DNA of 64,000 bases, taken from NCBI GenBank assembly GCA_026182355.1, contig JAPFBL010001617.1, positions 4,003,001 to 4,067,000 on the forward strand, in the 5' to 3' direction. The notes beneath the pieces were generated by a model, which was not told the DNA's origin, did not search any database, and saw nothing but the letters and a program-made list of their open reading frames with translations. The DNA comes from Hermatobates lingyangjiaoensis (Eukaryota > Arthropoda > Insecta > Hemiptera > Hermatobatidae). Of the stretch, positions 30,250-44,441 are shown one piece after another (positions within the stretch are counted from its first letter, which is position 1; each line of letters opens with the position of its first letter). The translations under genes and the position numbers were made by a program.

Positions 30250-30850
30250 CAAGTATTTGAAGATTTGGTGGAGAAATTCTTTATTACACTAATACGATCA
30301 TGCTACGAAACATTTCCATCAAATAGACGACACTGTGCAGCTGGCCATCGTACTGTGAACTGGTGGATTTCAGAATTGAGTTTATTGCGTAAAAAGATGA
30401 ACGCTTGAAGACACCTGTTCCAGAGGACGTATAACAATCAAGTTCTCTGAGCAGAAAGAAAAAAGAAATATTATGAGGTGAAGAAAGAATATTCAAATAA
30501 ACTTGCAGCTTCAAAATTAGAATCATGGAAGCAATTTTGTAATAACACATCACCAAAGAATCCTTGGAATGCCACATACGAAATAGCTGATGGGAAGATA
30601 TTTCCTAAAATGTGCATTTCGAACCTAAAAAAAAGAGATGGTACATACACCAGGAACTTGATTGAAACTGTGGAGCTGTTGATGGAGAAGTTTGCACCTC
30701 GAGATAGTTTGAAAAAGAACAACCCTATTCATGCATAAATGAGAGTTAATATAGATGAAGCAATCAATACTGAAAATGATATTTGGTTCTCACAACTAGA
30801 AATTAAACGCGATCCCAGAAAAACCAAAGCTACTCGAAAACAACATAACA
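30250..30850 (+). pseudogene. LINE ORF2 fragment, linker before the reverse transcriptase
   Basis: In one frame (with three stops) are NWWISELSLLRKKMNA near 30353-30400 and, at 30478-30738, KLAASKLESWKQFC followed by NPW. This is the pre-RT helical linker typical of jockey/R1/I-type LINEs (W..EL..LR.., K..SW..F). Shortly after comes EIKRDPRK, matching the start of the RT domain. The RT itself is missing. Confidence 0.6.
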
Positions 30851-31744
30851 GTTTATAAAAAAAAGACATTTGAACTTATTTTGGACAATAATTAACTTGG
30901 TATAAACTTCAGAAGGTACTTATAAATAGTAATTAACAAACATTTATATGTTTTAAGTTTAATGTATATAGAAAAATTATTGCACATATTATCGTAACTG
31001 TATGTCCAAAAGATCATGTAATACTTTTAGTGGAGCAAGTGCAATAAAAATATGTTTAAAAAAACACACGGACACACATATCGAAAAACTTCATAAAACA
31101 ACTTTGCGGATCTCAAAAGATGTAATTCCATCAAAATCTAGAGATCGATTTTTTTATGATCACTACACTTTACTTATAGAAAAATAATAAGTAATAAATA
31201 AACATAATTAATAGGTATGTTTAATTAATTACTAACTTCTTAATATTATTGTTAAAAAAATAAAAATGTACGTTGTCCCCTGTTTTAATTTTTGTTGAGA
31301 GCTTAAAGACAACTATAATTATATTTACAGAATGGAACTCGTCATTGTTGAGGTTGGTGCAAATTGTAAGAAGGACATTTTTTTATATTTTTGGGCTTAA
31401 TTTTTGTGAAACTATTGCCGAGTAACTCAGGGAAATCTATTCTGGAATTACTAGTTTAAATAGGAAATTAGGTTGAATTTGTTACGACGGATTTCGAGTT
31501 TCCAAATTCAGAGACCTTAGTAGACTATCGTAGTTGATGGAGGAAGGGAATATACGAGAAGTTTATCAAAGATGTATATAGAATTCATGACATCAATTTT
31601 TTTTAACGAATTACAATTACGAATGACAAAACCTAAGTTTTTAATACTTGACAATGAATATGGTTAATTTAAACTTTAAAAGTAAGAGAATAATCACTTA
31701 TGATACCATTTTGATACCACAATGAAGAAAATGACTATTATCGC
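30851..31744. other. No gene recognised
   Basis: AT-rich sequence between LINE fragments. A 61-codon frame at 31002-31187 is unremarkable. Nothing else can be supported. Confidence 0.4.
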
Positions 31745-32010
31745 CTGTCATGTGTCCTCTTGAACCATCCCGAGAGAACAATAAACTTCATTAGATTCCT
31801 GATACCAGTGTATACTAGTTCTCAAGATTGTCAAAGAGTATTCTGCTAATATTACTTTCCTTCTTATTGCCAGACCAGGCATTGACAAAGAAAGTAAGGA
31901 ACAGATTCCTCCTCTTCCTCGTTGTGACATGCTCTGCCAATATCCTTTGCCTCCAGATCCACAACACTGTTATGAAGTGGTTGACAACTGTCTGCAACCA
32001 AGTATCCAAA
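31745..32010 (-). mobile_element. LINE 3' end fragment, inverted relative to the next one
   Basis: The reverse complement matches 34205-34445, including ggcagagcatgtca, the gaaggaaag block and gtttattgttctct. It is the Cys-motif end and 3' untranslated part of the same LINE family, inserted in the opposite direction and abutting the 5' side of the plus copy. Confidence 0.65.
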
Positions 32011-34445
32011 GCTTCCTGTGCTATAGGTGAAGGAAAAGCTCATACCTCTGAAATTAGGGCCTTGAGGAAGGAGTGTCGCCGGCTGTACAACCTGGCTAAG
32101 ATTTTGAACCAATGGGACAAATATAAGGCCAGCCTTCAGACATTCAAGAAGCAGAGCAGGTCTGTGATGAGGAACTCTTGAGGAAACCTCTGTTTTAGGA
32201 TAAAGGGTTTACAGACTGCAACTGTGTCTTCTTAGCCTATCCATGGATGCCAGAGTACATCCGCGACATAGATGGCAACTAGACGAACTTGAGCACTGAA
32301 TCATTGAAGTTCATAATGGAAGCACATTTTCCAGGTTATCAGGTGGATATGAAGAGGAATCTACCCTCTGTTAAAAGGTATAATATTGGTCATAGTGTGG
32401 TGTCAAGGGATTCCTTCTTTTGGTCTCCCTTAAATCTCAGGGTTCAAAGGCTTTAAGTTACTAAAGCCAGATCCAATAAGTTTGTCATTTTTCTTTCTGA
32501 AGACTGTGTACAGGTTAATAGAGGTACATGTTTGCATCTCGACGTAACTAGATGATCCGAATCAACATTCGTTCAGGAAAGGGTGGTATATTGAAACTGC
32601 AGTTCATAACCTTGTATCCAAGATTGAAAAGTCGCTCGAATTTACGATGTTTTTTTCTAGATATAGAAAGAGGGGATTCCATGATTATGGGAATCCGGTG
32701 AGAGGTACGCAGGAAGATTGTGTTCTTAACCTATTTTGCAGAACCTTACCCTGAATGTTTTGCTAATAGGTTTAGAAGACTTGGAGTGCAGTGTGAGTGC
32801 TTATGTGGATGGCATTAATCTAGCTGTCTCAGGTCTAGCTAAATATACAGATCTATCTCAGATCTTATGCAGGGATACTTATCTAGATCTCACAGGTGAT
32901 GTTTGAATAATTGACCAAGCGTTAATCTGGCAAATATTAAACTTGTAAGTACCAGAAAGGGGGTTACTCCTCCTTTTTACATGCCTTCCTTGGGTGGTGT
33001 CCGATTGAGTCTTTTGGATCAGGCAAAGTATCTGGGGCTTATAGTAGATAAGAGGCTTAGTTGGAAGCCCAACATAGAGAAACTCGCTAAGAGGGCCATT
33101 TATACTCTCTACTCATGCGGTAGAGCTGTGAGTAAGAGACGGGGAATAAATTCAATGACGTATAAGTAAATGACTTATTTGGAATAAATCCAACTTGTTG
33201 GATGTATAAAACTGTGGTTAGACCTATTTTATTTAATGAATTGATTATATGTTGGAAGGCCTTGCGAGTGGGTATTCTCTTCAAAGAGTTGTAAAAATTC
33301 AAAGGATTGCAGATATATATATTACTGGTTGTCTTAAGACCAACCCATCTGAAGCGTTAGATACTATTCTTAACTTAACACTATAGGTCCTATTTGGTGA
33401 ACAGTTGGCTGTGAACTCTGCCATTAGACTACGTGTGGTCAACCTCTGGAGGGAGACTCACATTAGCCATTCAACTTTGCTTCATGACACCGAATCTTGT
33501 GTACAGATATCGATTTCGTCGCTGTAAAAATCTCCTTTCGATTTCATGCAATCATCCCTCAAAGGGATGGTTGGAAGGAGGGCGTATTATCAACTTACGG
33601 GTCCATTCTGATCTTTACTGATGGATAAAAGTTGGAATTCAAGGTAGGAGGAGGTATCTTTTCAGAATATCTTGATTAAAGCATAGCTTTAAGATTACCT
33701 GCTCACTGTAGTGTGTTTCAGCCAGAGGTGATTGCTATCATGGAAGCAGTAAAGAATTAGGCTTTACTCCCCACGCGATACTGATATCAAAATTTTTTTG
33801 GATAGTCAATACGCTATCAAATCCATTGGAGGAGTTTACACTACGTCTAAGACAGTTTTGAACAGTAGAAGACTCTTAGATAGGTTGGCAGAGAAGTCAA
33901 AAGAGGGTGCTGGGCCCTGGAACATTATATGCACCTGCAAGGCTAATGAACTTACCTGATCTGGCACCCTTCTTTTGACACAGGATATCATGTATTATAC
34001 TCGGGTTCCACTTTCTACGTACAAGCTTCGGGTTTGTCAATGTATTAGTGACCGTGTAAACCAAAAGTGGTCCAGGGAGTGCACATGTCACATTTCGAAG
34101 CAACTATGGCCTTTCTGCAATTTCAGAAGGTCTAAGGAACTTCTATCTAACAGTTGAGAAATGATAGTCAATGTCATTGCGGTTAGTACTGGACTTGGCA
34201 AATAGGGAAGCAAGCCACCAGCTTGGGTCTGAAGACGAGGGACATTTGCAGAGCATGTCAAAGAAAGGAAGAGGGGAATCTGCTCCTCAATTTCTTTATC
34301 AATGTTCTCATCAGACTTAAAGAAGGAAAGCAACATTAGAAGTGTATTTTTTTGACAATCATGAGAACCTAGAATCGACTGGTAATAGGAATCTAATCAA
34401 GTTTATTGTTCTCTAGGGATGGTTCAAGTGGACTAGTGACGAGGG
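32011..34445 (+). pseudogene. R1/I-superfamily LINE relic: RT and RNase H
   Basis: In order: a pre-RT linker (EIRALRKECRRLYNLAK near 32050-32100); a highly broken RT; the post-RT segment KYLGLIVDKRLSWKPNI at about 33028-33078; an RNase H domain beginning with IFTDG near 33611-33625 and continuing through CSVFQPEVIAI (about 33710-33740); and a terminal Cys motif DICRACQRKEE at about 34240-34275. The RNase H places it in the R1/LOA/I superfamily rather than jockey or CR1. Dozens of stops and shifts show long decay. Confidence 0.65.
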
Positions 34446-34776
34446 AGAATAACCCTTTTGTTCATTCACAAGTGGCCAATTTGTGGCCTATGTAGGTTTT
34501 CTGAGAAGACCACTGCACTCTAATTTAACTTAACCTAGCCTACAATTCGATACCCTTCTAGAGAGCCAAATTTTGAATAGAATGTTTAAGTTACTTCAGA
34601 ACGATGTATATACAGGACAACTTCTATAGTTTTCCTAAAAAAAGTTTTTACATACTTAATGTAAATAAGTACAGTGCATTTTTGGTGGCGTTTACAGATT
34701 CAGAATCACTTTCATTGTCTTTCTTGGAAAAAATTACGCTTCATAGTTCTCTATGCATATAATTTAAACTTAATCC

Positions 34777-34779
<3 letters not shown>

Positions 34780-34817
<38 letters not shown>

Positions 34818-35050
34818 GTTACTAGCCGTTGCGTCTACAACGTGCTTGGTCTCCCTTTCTCTTTTCTTCTGAAGACGGATTACCCGAAAATTTGAGTCTG
34901 TAAATGTGTTTCTTTTACTTTCTGTGCTACCTATCTTCAATTTTGAACTGTTATATATAATTTCATTAAATTGTTTGCCTATCTTTATCTTCTCATATTT
35001 CACTTTTTGACCCAGCAGTCCGAGAAAAGACCCTAAGAACACAAATATAT
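34780..35050 (+). mobile_element. PLE-type end with hammerhead-like core, between TATATA tracts
   Basis: After (TA)n at 34781-34814 comes tgcttggtctccctttctct, then CTGAAGA at about 34871-34877, a stem with ggat, CCGAAAATTTGAG and tctgtaaatgtgtttctt. The same string order occurs in both arms of the hairpin at 44707-44961. A second TATATA tract lies at 35045-35058. Confidence 0.55.
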
Positions 35051-35089
35051 ATATATATTCACGTTTTAAAGGATACTTAAGTCAAACCT

Positions 35090-35560
35090 CTCCACAGGTT
35101 TTTTAAAAGGGCATTTAGAAATTTTACACTACTTCAATTGTTTTCATTGAAAAATTTAGTTCCATGTATATAAAGTTACATTTATTTCATATAATATATA
35201 TTTAGTTTAAACTCAGTAAAAATTGAATGATTTGCATTTTTATGAAGGAGTTCTGACCGTCCTCCATTTGTTTTTTAGGAGGGTATTTAGAAATTAGAAA
35301 AACTGGCATTATGTTCCATAGAAAATGTTACATAATTTAATGTTACCTAAATGTTACATAATATTTGATTTAAATTTAATCGAAATCGAATAAATATGTA
35401 GTTTTAGAGGAGGCATTTGGAAAGTTTTTTCAGAATTTTTGTATTAAATAATAGTTTATACATAATTTTCTCAATTTCGTCCAAACTGCATATTTAGATA
35501 AAGTTTTAAAGAAGGCTTCGGCCTATAATAGCTCCAAAAGGGGTCCATTTACAGATTCCA
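35090..35560. repeat. Degenerate tandem repeats upstream of the nucleoporin gene
   Basis: Three loosely similar units begin around 35095, 35270 and 35400, each with a ttttaggagg(g)catttagaaa-like start followed by AT-rich sequence. Spacing is uneven (about 175 and 130 bp). No function is apparent. Confidence 0.35.
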
Positions 35561-35897
35561 TTTCCATTGTGTTTATCGGAAAATTGTGTATAAGAACACA
35601 CACAGATATTGATCACAGATTAATAAATCGAAACTAATTTACACAAAAATTTGACAACTTTAATGTAAAAATATTTAGTGTTGATATTTTATCTTATGCA
35701 GAATATTTGTTAAATCTAAGTTGGTAAGAGTGTTTGACGTTAAAAGTTCTACCGTCTCCCGGTTTACTTAAGCAAACGCCATATTGTGTGAACCATAGTG
35801 TCGAAATTATTTGATAAATTTTGCTGAATTAATGCTATATCATCTTTTGTGCTTTTGGACAAACATACTTATTGAATCGTTTAGAGTGTTATAAAGA

Positions 35898-38800
35898 ATG
35901 CTTCGGACGAAAGAAGATGTTGACATCCATGCGAATTCTGTTTTACGAAATGCGAGACACGAATCAGAGGTAAAAACGTATTGGTTAAAATTAAGCTTAT
36001 TGTGATGTATTGTGAAAGTAGAGTTTGTATCGGATTGTAGAAAAACCTTTATTGGAAAATAAATAGTGACTCTAGAATAAATTCTACACTAACAAACCGC
36101 ACTGAAGCTGCTTGTAAAACACGTCAAATGGAGGTTATACTTTAGTGTTTTTTGGAAAGGATTAGTTGATTGTGTTAACCAATGAACACGAAACGATTTC
36201 ACATGTGTGCTTTTCTGTTAGTTAAATTACCAACAGTTTCTTCATGCAGAAATCAATACGTTTATTCGTTTTTGTAGTTTGCACTTGGCTTGGAATTGAT
36301 TTCTAGCAGGAAACCGCGTGTATGATAATTATTCACTTTTATTTCTTGACACTATTTAGTGTTTAAAATTGTATGAACTTATTTTGTAGAAAAGAGTGAA
36401 ATGTTACTACATTAGCCAGCTTTACCTGAAAGTTAAAGATTTTGAATCTGTGAAAGATTATGCAACAAATTATTTGAATTATAAGAGTGACTCAGCTCCA
36501 GGGTACAAGATCTTAGGTCAAGCGTATGAAGGCCTGAAGGAGTTTGATAAAGCAATTGAATCTTACGAGAACTCTTTCAAAAATGATCCATCCCAACATA
36601 ATCTGGCTCTTAAAGGTTAGTTAGTGAGGCTTTCCGTTAGTTATCTTCCTTCTTCTCCCTCTTAAATTTATTTTGAATATATTTTTATATGATTTTTATT
36701 TACTTTGTGAGCACATTTGTGAATAAATGTTTTATTTTTATAACATTTTACATTTTTCACAAGTACTAGATTTGTTACTTGTCAGAAATATAAAATAAAA
36801 CCTTTAATGGTGCCTGTTATGTATTGTTGTTGCTATGTGTATTCCATTGTAAATAGTTCGAAAATATTCCTGACAAGTAGTCTTATCAGTGCAGGTTTTT
36901 TTTGGCGTATAAATTGTTTTGTTATACTGTGATAATTATGGCATTTATGTTTTAGTTTGTGAATTATATTCCTTAAGCTCTGTAACTTTTGATCCTGAAA
37001 AAGTAAAGATGTGGTTGAAGACTTCGGAAAAGTATTTCCCTCATCACCCAGTTTTAGCGACATTAAAAGAAAAATTCGTGGGATTTGAAGGCAACAGTAT
37101 TACAGAAGAGTTGGAACCATATCTTTTGGGTGTGTTAAAACAGTGTTACTGTTACAATATTTGTGTACTTGTTATTGTGGTTCATTTAATTTGGATAGCT
37201 ATTATAAGGAACATAAGTTCATTTATCTATTTAACCATCTATACAACTGTTGCTGTATTATTTCTTAAATATTTTATTTCATATCAGATATTCATATGAT
37301 GAGTTCTGTTATATGTATTGGTTCATATGGTTTGTCTTATTTTTTAAGAGATTTGTTTCTTTACTTTTCACAACTAATTGCATCTAGAATATTTTTTTGT
37401 TGTATTATACAGGATTTAGAATTAATAATTAACAGCTTACATTTTTAGAGAGTCTTGACGCAGAGCCTTCTAACTTCAAGTTAAGAATCAAACTGTATCG
37501 CTACTTCTGTAATACTAATCGAGCAGATGAGGCTTTAAAGAATGCCACTAATTTTTATTTACAAAAAGAGAGTTTTATAAAGAACGAACTGTGCTGGTAT
37601 CTGTGCTTTGATTATATTTGTGAGGTAAACATGTCATTTCTTAATTTTAGGTAGATAACTAAGTATATTATTAAATAATTTCTTTTATGAAAGAAAAAAT
37701 AGAATCCATTTCTCCCCCCCCCCCCCCCCCCCCCCCCCCCCCGTTAAATGCATAAATAATTATTAATTTTAAATTTCGATTTTTTTTAAGGTATTGAAAT
37801 TTTGTATTTTTAGTATTAAACAGTATCAGTAAAAAATAAATTAGTATTTACTCTTTTACTTTGCATTTGAGTCAATGTGAAATAGTGGCCTTATTTCCCA
37901 ATATTAAGGTGTGTTTTTTTATTCTTGAATTGATTAATTATTTATTGCTGTTTCTCAACTTGTTTTAACCTTGTCCAGAAGTGTTCAGTAATTGATATTT
38001 CGTATTGATAAATTAATAGTTAAAAAAATCTACCTCGTGTCGTTTTTTTTTACGTTTCTGTTATTATTGTAGGGTTTATATATAGTCAATAATGGTTGGT
38101 TGTACCTTTAGTAAATTATAAAGTTGTATTCATATTTCGTAAATTATTAATGAATGTTAACATTGTCCTTAAAATATTTGAAAATTGTATTTTTTTCAGT
38201 CGTATGCTGTTAGCCATCCTGACAAAATAACATTCGAATTTTACATGCTGTGGTTACATGTACTGGATCGTTTGTGTATACTTACTTTATCAGATGTATT
38301 GTGCGATGGCAGTGAAATTCAAACTACTGTAAAAAAGTATACATTTTATTTTAATTCCAAATGCTTCTTTCAAATCTCCGTTTCACTTTTCGTTCTGAGG
38401 AATTTATTAAATGTTGTAAAATTAATTTCTTTATACTAATTAAATGTGCTTAGTTTAAAAATTTTGAAAGAAGACATGATTTATATTTTTCCTTCAAAAT
38501 AATAGTATATACTACAATTGTCTGAAGTTCAAGATATAGTTTTTTCGTCTGTCTGATTTGGTTTGTCCAGAGCAGGTTTGTCCGGCTTATAAACCCTCAA
38601 GGGTCAACATTAAAAACTTGAACAGGTTTACGGGTCAGGTGGTTGGGCCTTCGATTGTCGCTTTAATAAGATTATTATAAAGAAGTAGACTACTTTTGAA
38701 ACTTAAAATTCTATCTAATCTGGTACTGAACTCATCAACACTTTCTTGGATTTGGGAACTGCAGCTTGAAAAATCGTTTGATTTCGTCAGCTAATTGGAG

Positions 38801-41800
38801 ATAGTCAAGAAGGTTTTTGTCGTCCAAAGTGTGTTGTGTTGAAGACTATTTCCTTATTACGAAACCCATTGATAATGCCAGTCGAATTTGATATTGTTAA
38901 GTTTTTTTCCCTGAAGACTCCAGTTCAAAATGTTAAGATGATTGGTCTAGTTAGAAAAGTTAATTGAACTAAAATTTCTGGATCTTCTAACTTCGCAAGG
39001 TTCAGTGGTGTCATATGGCACAATATTTGTGGAAAATTTTCTTTTGCAATTAAAAGAGATTTTTCTAATTGAAAAAATCATTCTATGAACTTCCCTGCAC
39101 TCAATCATGGTTCTATAATAGGAAGTCTCCATATTCGACCTTTTTTTTTTTAACTCTTTAACTCGTTTGTAAAAGGGTTCGGTTTCCACCTCTTATCAGA
39201 TTTATAATCTTAATCAAAGGTTTAAAAACTTGATTCTGCTTGATGGCTTTTTCTCAGAGAGCTTGCTTTCTGATGAGTAATACAGTGGATTCGCGGACAA
39301 GTTATTCCATTCTCTTCATCTTTCATTCCTGGTGTCGAATATGTTATAAGACTCGACATTTATCAAAATCTCCAATGCTATTTTCTTCAAAGTCTCATAA
39401 ATATCCTTTCCTTTTTTTGTGTCCCATCAAAAGAACACAAATCGAATAGTCCTTCCTGACTGGAAAAATCTTCCTAAATACTTCGTACAAATATTAAGAA
39501 CTAACTAATCTGTTTGGTCAGTACTTTCATCTAAAATTTATGAAAAAATGTTCTTTTTTTTAAACTGGTTAAGCAGGGATTTTTCTACTTGTTTGCCAAT
39601 GTCAACCATCGTTATTTATTGTATGGTTTAATGTGAAAGGTTTTTTAGAATCTTAAAAAAACTTTACCATTTCAGGGGTTTTTTTTTTAACTAAGTTGTC
39701 ATACTGGTCTTTTTGCCTTACCAGATCAAGGGATACAGTAAAAGAATGCGTTTGAAAATGTTGTATTTTACTAAATCTGCCAGTTGTTTCAGCTTTTTCT
39801 TCAAATTTGTAACTATCTTACGCCAACTGTCGTCTCTATGTGTAGCACTGAAATTACTTGCCTATACACTAAAACTAAACAGTCCATAATGGTGAACAAT
39901 TAAGTAATCACTCTCTTACTTTCCTTGTAACTCCTGTTCTCACTATTAATTTTACTTTTTATTGATTTTCACCTCATTATTGCATCAGAAGTTCTCTTTA
40001 AAATATTTGCTTCTAAACTTATTCGAAGAATCGTTAGTCTCTCTGCTATTTATACTACCTATATCGGGTCTGGTTAAAAGTAGAACGTTGCAGATCCAGA
40101 ATTTTCGGTGCTATTTCTTATCTTATCCCTTTCAAAAGGAAGACTTTTCAGAGTAATTTTTTTTCTAATAAGCTGTCGGATATTAGAAATAAGCCGTACG
40201 TTAGACAACTCTGGTCTAGAGAAAGACAATGCTCCGGAGATTTAGGTAATAAATATATATGTGTTTACCGAAGAGTTATAGTCATTATTTTTACCTAATA
40301 CTTATACCAATTAAATTTATATTGATTTATGTTTATTAGGTTTGACACCCTTCTCATGAATGTTTCTCAAAATAAGGATATTCTACAACATGATGTAAAC
40401 AACTATATTGACCACATGTCTTCTCAGTTGGTGTTCATTTTATCATTACTCTATATTCGACTTTCAAGCGAGGTATGTATTTTGTTCTTTTTATCAGCTA
40501 ACCTTTTACATTTCTTTATATACAAAATATTCATACATTATTTAGTGACAGAGAACGATGAGCTAATTATATGTGGAGTTAATGAATTTAATTGTTTTGT
40601 TATTAGAAAAATAATACTCAAAACGTTTGTAGTACTAACAATAGAAGTTTTAATAATTTTATGAGCCATATTTTGCCACACTTGGTTGAAAGAAAACTTT
40701 TATGATCTAGTTAATGCATTATCTAATAAATTAAAATATTTATCCAAGAATTAAATTATGTAGTTAAATAATTGTTTTTTTTTTCACCATAGGAGTAGAT
40801 AAACTGGCCGACTTATTCCAGTATTTTGGAGTGTTACTTGCACAACATCAATTCCCAAAAAAATATGGGAAACTATCTATAACATAATGCTCAGAGATAA
40901 GATTACCTGTAGTAGTGTTTTTTTTTTAAGTTTTATTTGTATATCAGATATAATGTGAACCCACCGTAAATACAATGCTGTAGCAAAATAGTAGCACCTT
41001 GGATCTCGACCATAATTCGTTCCAGAATTTTTATCGAAAACTAAAACTAATTTTCCCATAAGAAATACATAATGGGAAATAGGTTAATTCCTTTAGTGAT
41101 AGTGAAAGGGTATTTTTTCAAATATTGTAGGTTTCTCTATATGAAAATGTGTATATAAACTACTAAGAGTACATTATTAAACCTAATGTCAAAGAATAAG
41201 TTAATCTAAACAATTTTAGTATCATTTGGGTCCGGATGACTGTTCAAGTTCCAAAATTATGTTCGAATTCTGGGGGTATAATTTTCTCGACATCTCTGTT
41301 CAAACTCCGATTTGTCGATTTCAAAGTCATTAGAAAACCGAGGTACCACTGTACTTTTTTTTTATTGGTATATGTTCATTACATCATTGATTAATTCACT
41401 TTTATCATTAATGTGTAAAAGGAAAATTCATCCTACTAACTTCATATATTGAAAATATGTTTACTTCAACCTCAAAGAGAAAATATACAGCAATTTTTGT
41501 TCGTTATCGTGAGTAAACTGAAGTGATTATACATTTTGAGTTGTGGTAAGACCATAATTGACGTTCTCTTGAATATTGTTGCCTTCTTTTCAACTTGACC
41601 TAGTCGATATAGTCTTGCTTTAATACTAAAAATTATTTCATTTTATTTCCCTTAATATAATACAGTAGAATATGGTTTTGTGAATTGAAATGGTTTATGT
41701 TTAAATGTGTCTACACTAGTGTTTTGTCAGTCTTAATCATTTCTGTGCTTTAAGCAGTAAGTCTATCGAGATTACTGCTATATTATGGTATCGTTATGTT

Positions 41801-42388
41801 GTATGGTTCATGTCCAGGTGTCATTCAGTGGTTTTAATGGAATAGATCAACCATACGTCAGACAACCTATTTAACCAATTGACCGATTCATTAGCATGTA
41901 AGAATAGACGAAGGAAGCGACTGACGATGGAGATAGGAATGACAATAATATCGACTAGGTTGTGTTCAATAGGAAGTCAACAATCGAATACAAAGGAGGT
42001 TGATTAATGCCTTCCTATGAACCAAAATACAGAATAACTTCCAATTTTTTCTTGACAGTGGGTGGGTTCCGAAACCGGTTGAGGCATAAGGAAAACGTAT
42101 GATACGTTGGTAGATTTTATTATATTACTAACTACCTTTGTAGTAGTGCAGTGGTGTTTTATTTGCTTATTTGATTTCAGGAACTTAATGGCCGGTCAGA
42201 CAGTAAAGTTGGTTTATGTTCTCTGTTATATGTTGCATACCACAACCATTTAACATGGAAAGAAGAATGTCCTTCGCTACCATTTCTGGCCTCCTTACAT
42301 TCATCAATTCCCCTTAAACATTTCTTAATAACATCTTCTTACCACGAAACTAACGATGCTTTGCTTCAAATTGGTATGTCTAATTTTT

Positions 42389-42428
<40 letters not shown>

Positions 42429-44362
42429 GTGTTGCCACTTTAGATATTTTATATCTAATTCTAGATAGTTGTGCTTAACTTTAGATGTAAGAATCTCCGT
42501 TTAGATATATAGATATAAATCTAGATAGTTACTTTGAAAATTTAGATATTTTCTAGATAATGGAAAGAAAATCTCTAAAATTATTTAATTATATTAGTTA
42601 AAAACTGCAACCATAGGTTTGAATTTGTAACACTGTTTAGTTTGCAATAGTTTCCGTTTCATCAATCTGAGCCGTTTGATTTTTGTCTAATACAAGTTTG
42701 GTACCGACACAGAGTCACAACACGCACCTCACCATACTGGCCACAGCGTATACAATATTGCTTAGTCTCATTGACTGGGTAGGTCAGGACTCCGGAAATT
42801 CACGTGTTTCAAATTCTTAGTGTTGTAGTGTGTTAGTGTTACTGTGATTGCACCTGTATAAATTCATGACACCCCTGAATTCATTTAACTCATCAAAATG
42901 CCAAAATAGAAGCCTTATGAACAAAAATTTCGGAAAGAGTTGTTGCGTGAGGATCCATTTAGAAAATGGTTGGTGGCAGTTCCTAATGATGAAAACAAAG
43001 CTTTTTGCAAGTACTGTAATTGCAAACTTAAAGCAAAATAAGATTTAAAGTTACACATGACCACTAGAAAGCATCAGAATGCTGTGCCTTTTGTAAGTGT
43101 GCCAATAAGTGACATATTGAAGCTCAAGAAATCTGATGAAGCTTCAAACCTAGAAGGCTCTATTGCCATGTTTTTAGTTGCCATTGCTCAATTTCTAATT
43201 GTGACCATATGATTGATTTACTAAAAAGCAATATTCCGGATTGTAAGGTTGTGAGTGATGTAAAAATGCATCGCACAAAGTGTTCAAATATAATAAAAAA
43301 TGTATTGTGCACACATTTTGAAAAAGGATTAATAAAAGACATTGGCAGTGGAAAATATAGTTTATTACTGGACGAGTCAAATGACATTTCAGTCACAAAA
43401 CTTCTTGGAGTGTCTATCATTTATTATAGCAAAGCCTCAAATAAAGTAGTCTCTACATACCTTGGGCTTGCTGAATTAGTAACATGTGATGCAGAGAGCA
43501 TTGTCACAGCAGTTAAGAATATGTTAACCTTAAAGGGATTGAGTATAAAGAAACTAGGTGGAATTGGCATTGACAATGCCAGTGTCATGGTCGGTGTCAA
43601 CAATGGTGTCTGCTTAATTAAAGCAAGAGAATCCTTACTTAATATTGGTAAGATGCATATGCCATTCATTACAATTAGCAATTGAGAGAGTTTTCAGTTC
43701 AATGAATTATATTAAATCCAAACTGAGGAATAAAATGCAGTTAAACTTACTACACTCAATTCTCACTATAAAATTTGGATTGATTAGAGTTGGTAAGTGT
43801 TGTGCTTCTTACAAGCTCCCCGAGGCAGTCCTTAAGCAAATTGGTACTGCTGAAGTGTACAAAAGCAACTCTGACCCAGTCGCCCAGCCTTCTGCTAGCA
43901 GTAGTAATATCAATACTTCATCACTGGAAATAGTACAGTTAGATGAAGATGAGGACTTAGATCTTCAGTTATTCACCTCTGAATAAGGTAAATATGATAC
44001 ATTTGTAGTCTGACTTTGATTGGGAACACTGTTCTACTATCTGGCAACACTGTTTTTACTATTTTTTAAGCTAGATTATATTACTGTTCGTTGAGAGACC
44101 ATATGAATTATTACAGACGATACTTGTGTTTTGTGAATAGAGAGATGTTGAGTTACAATTATTATTGAAGATTATAATTGCGTTCTACAGAGAGAGAGGC
44201 GTTGAATTTGTTAATGTGATACCAGATTACACATTGATGTATTTATGTCAAAAAAATCTAATTAGATGTATTTCAGATTATTATTTATAATCCTAGATAT
44301 TTCTAGATATCTTTTTGTATAATGCTGGATAGTTTGTACATGAAAAAAGTGGCAACACTGTA

Positions 44363-44441
<79 letters not shown>

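Noticed and set aside
31745..34445. LINE twin priming as explanation of the inverted pieces
   Set aside because: Both pieces contain the 3' end of the family, whereas twin priming inverts only the 5' part.
34674..35042. Proteins with runs of Ile-Tyr here and at 10.8-11.6, 15.5 and 44.6 kb
   Set aside because: They are translations of TATATA tracts and PLE ends on both strands, not genes.
40790..40870. An extra Nup358 exon after a caccatag acceptor
   Set aside because: The frame compatible with exon 6 hits a stop after one codon, and exons 6 and 7 join perfectly in phase without it.
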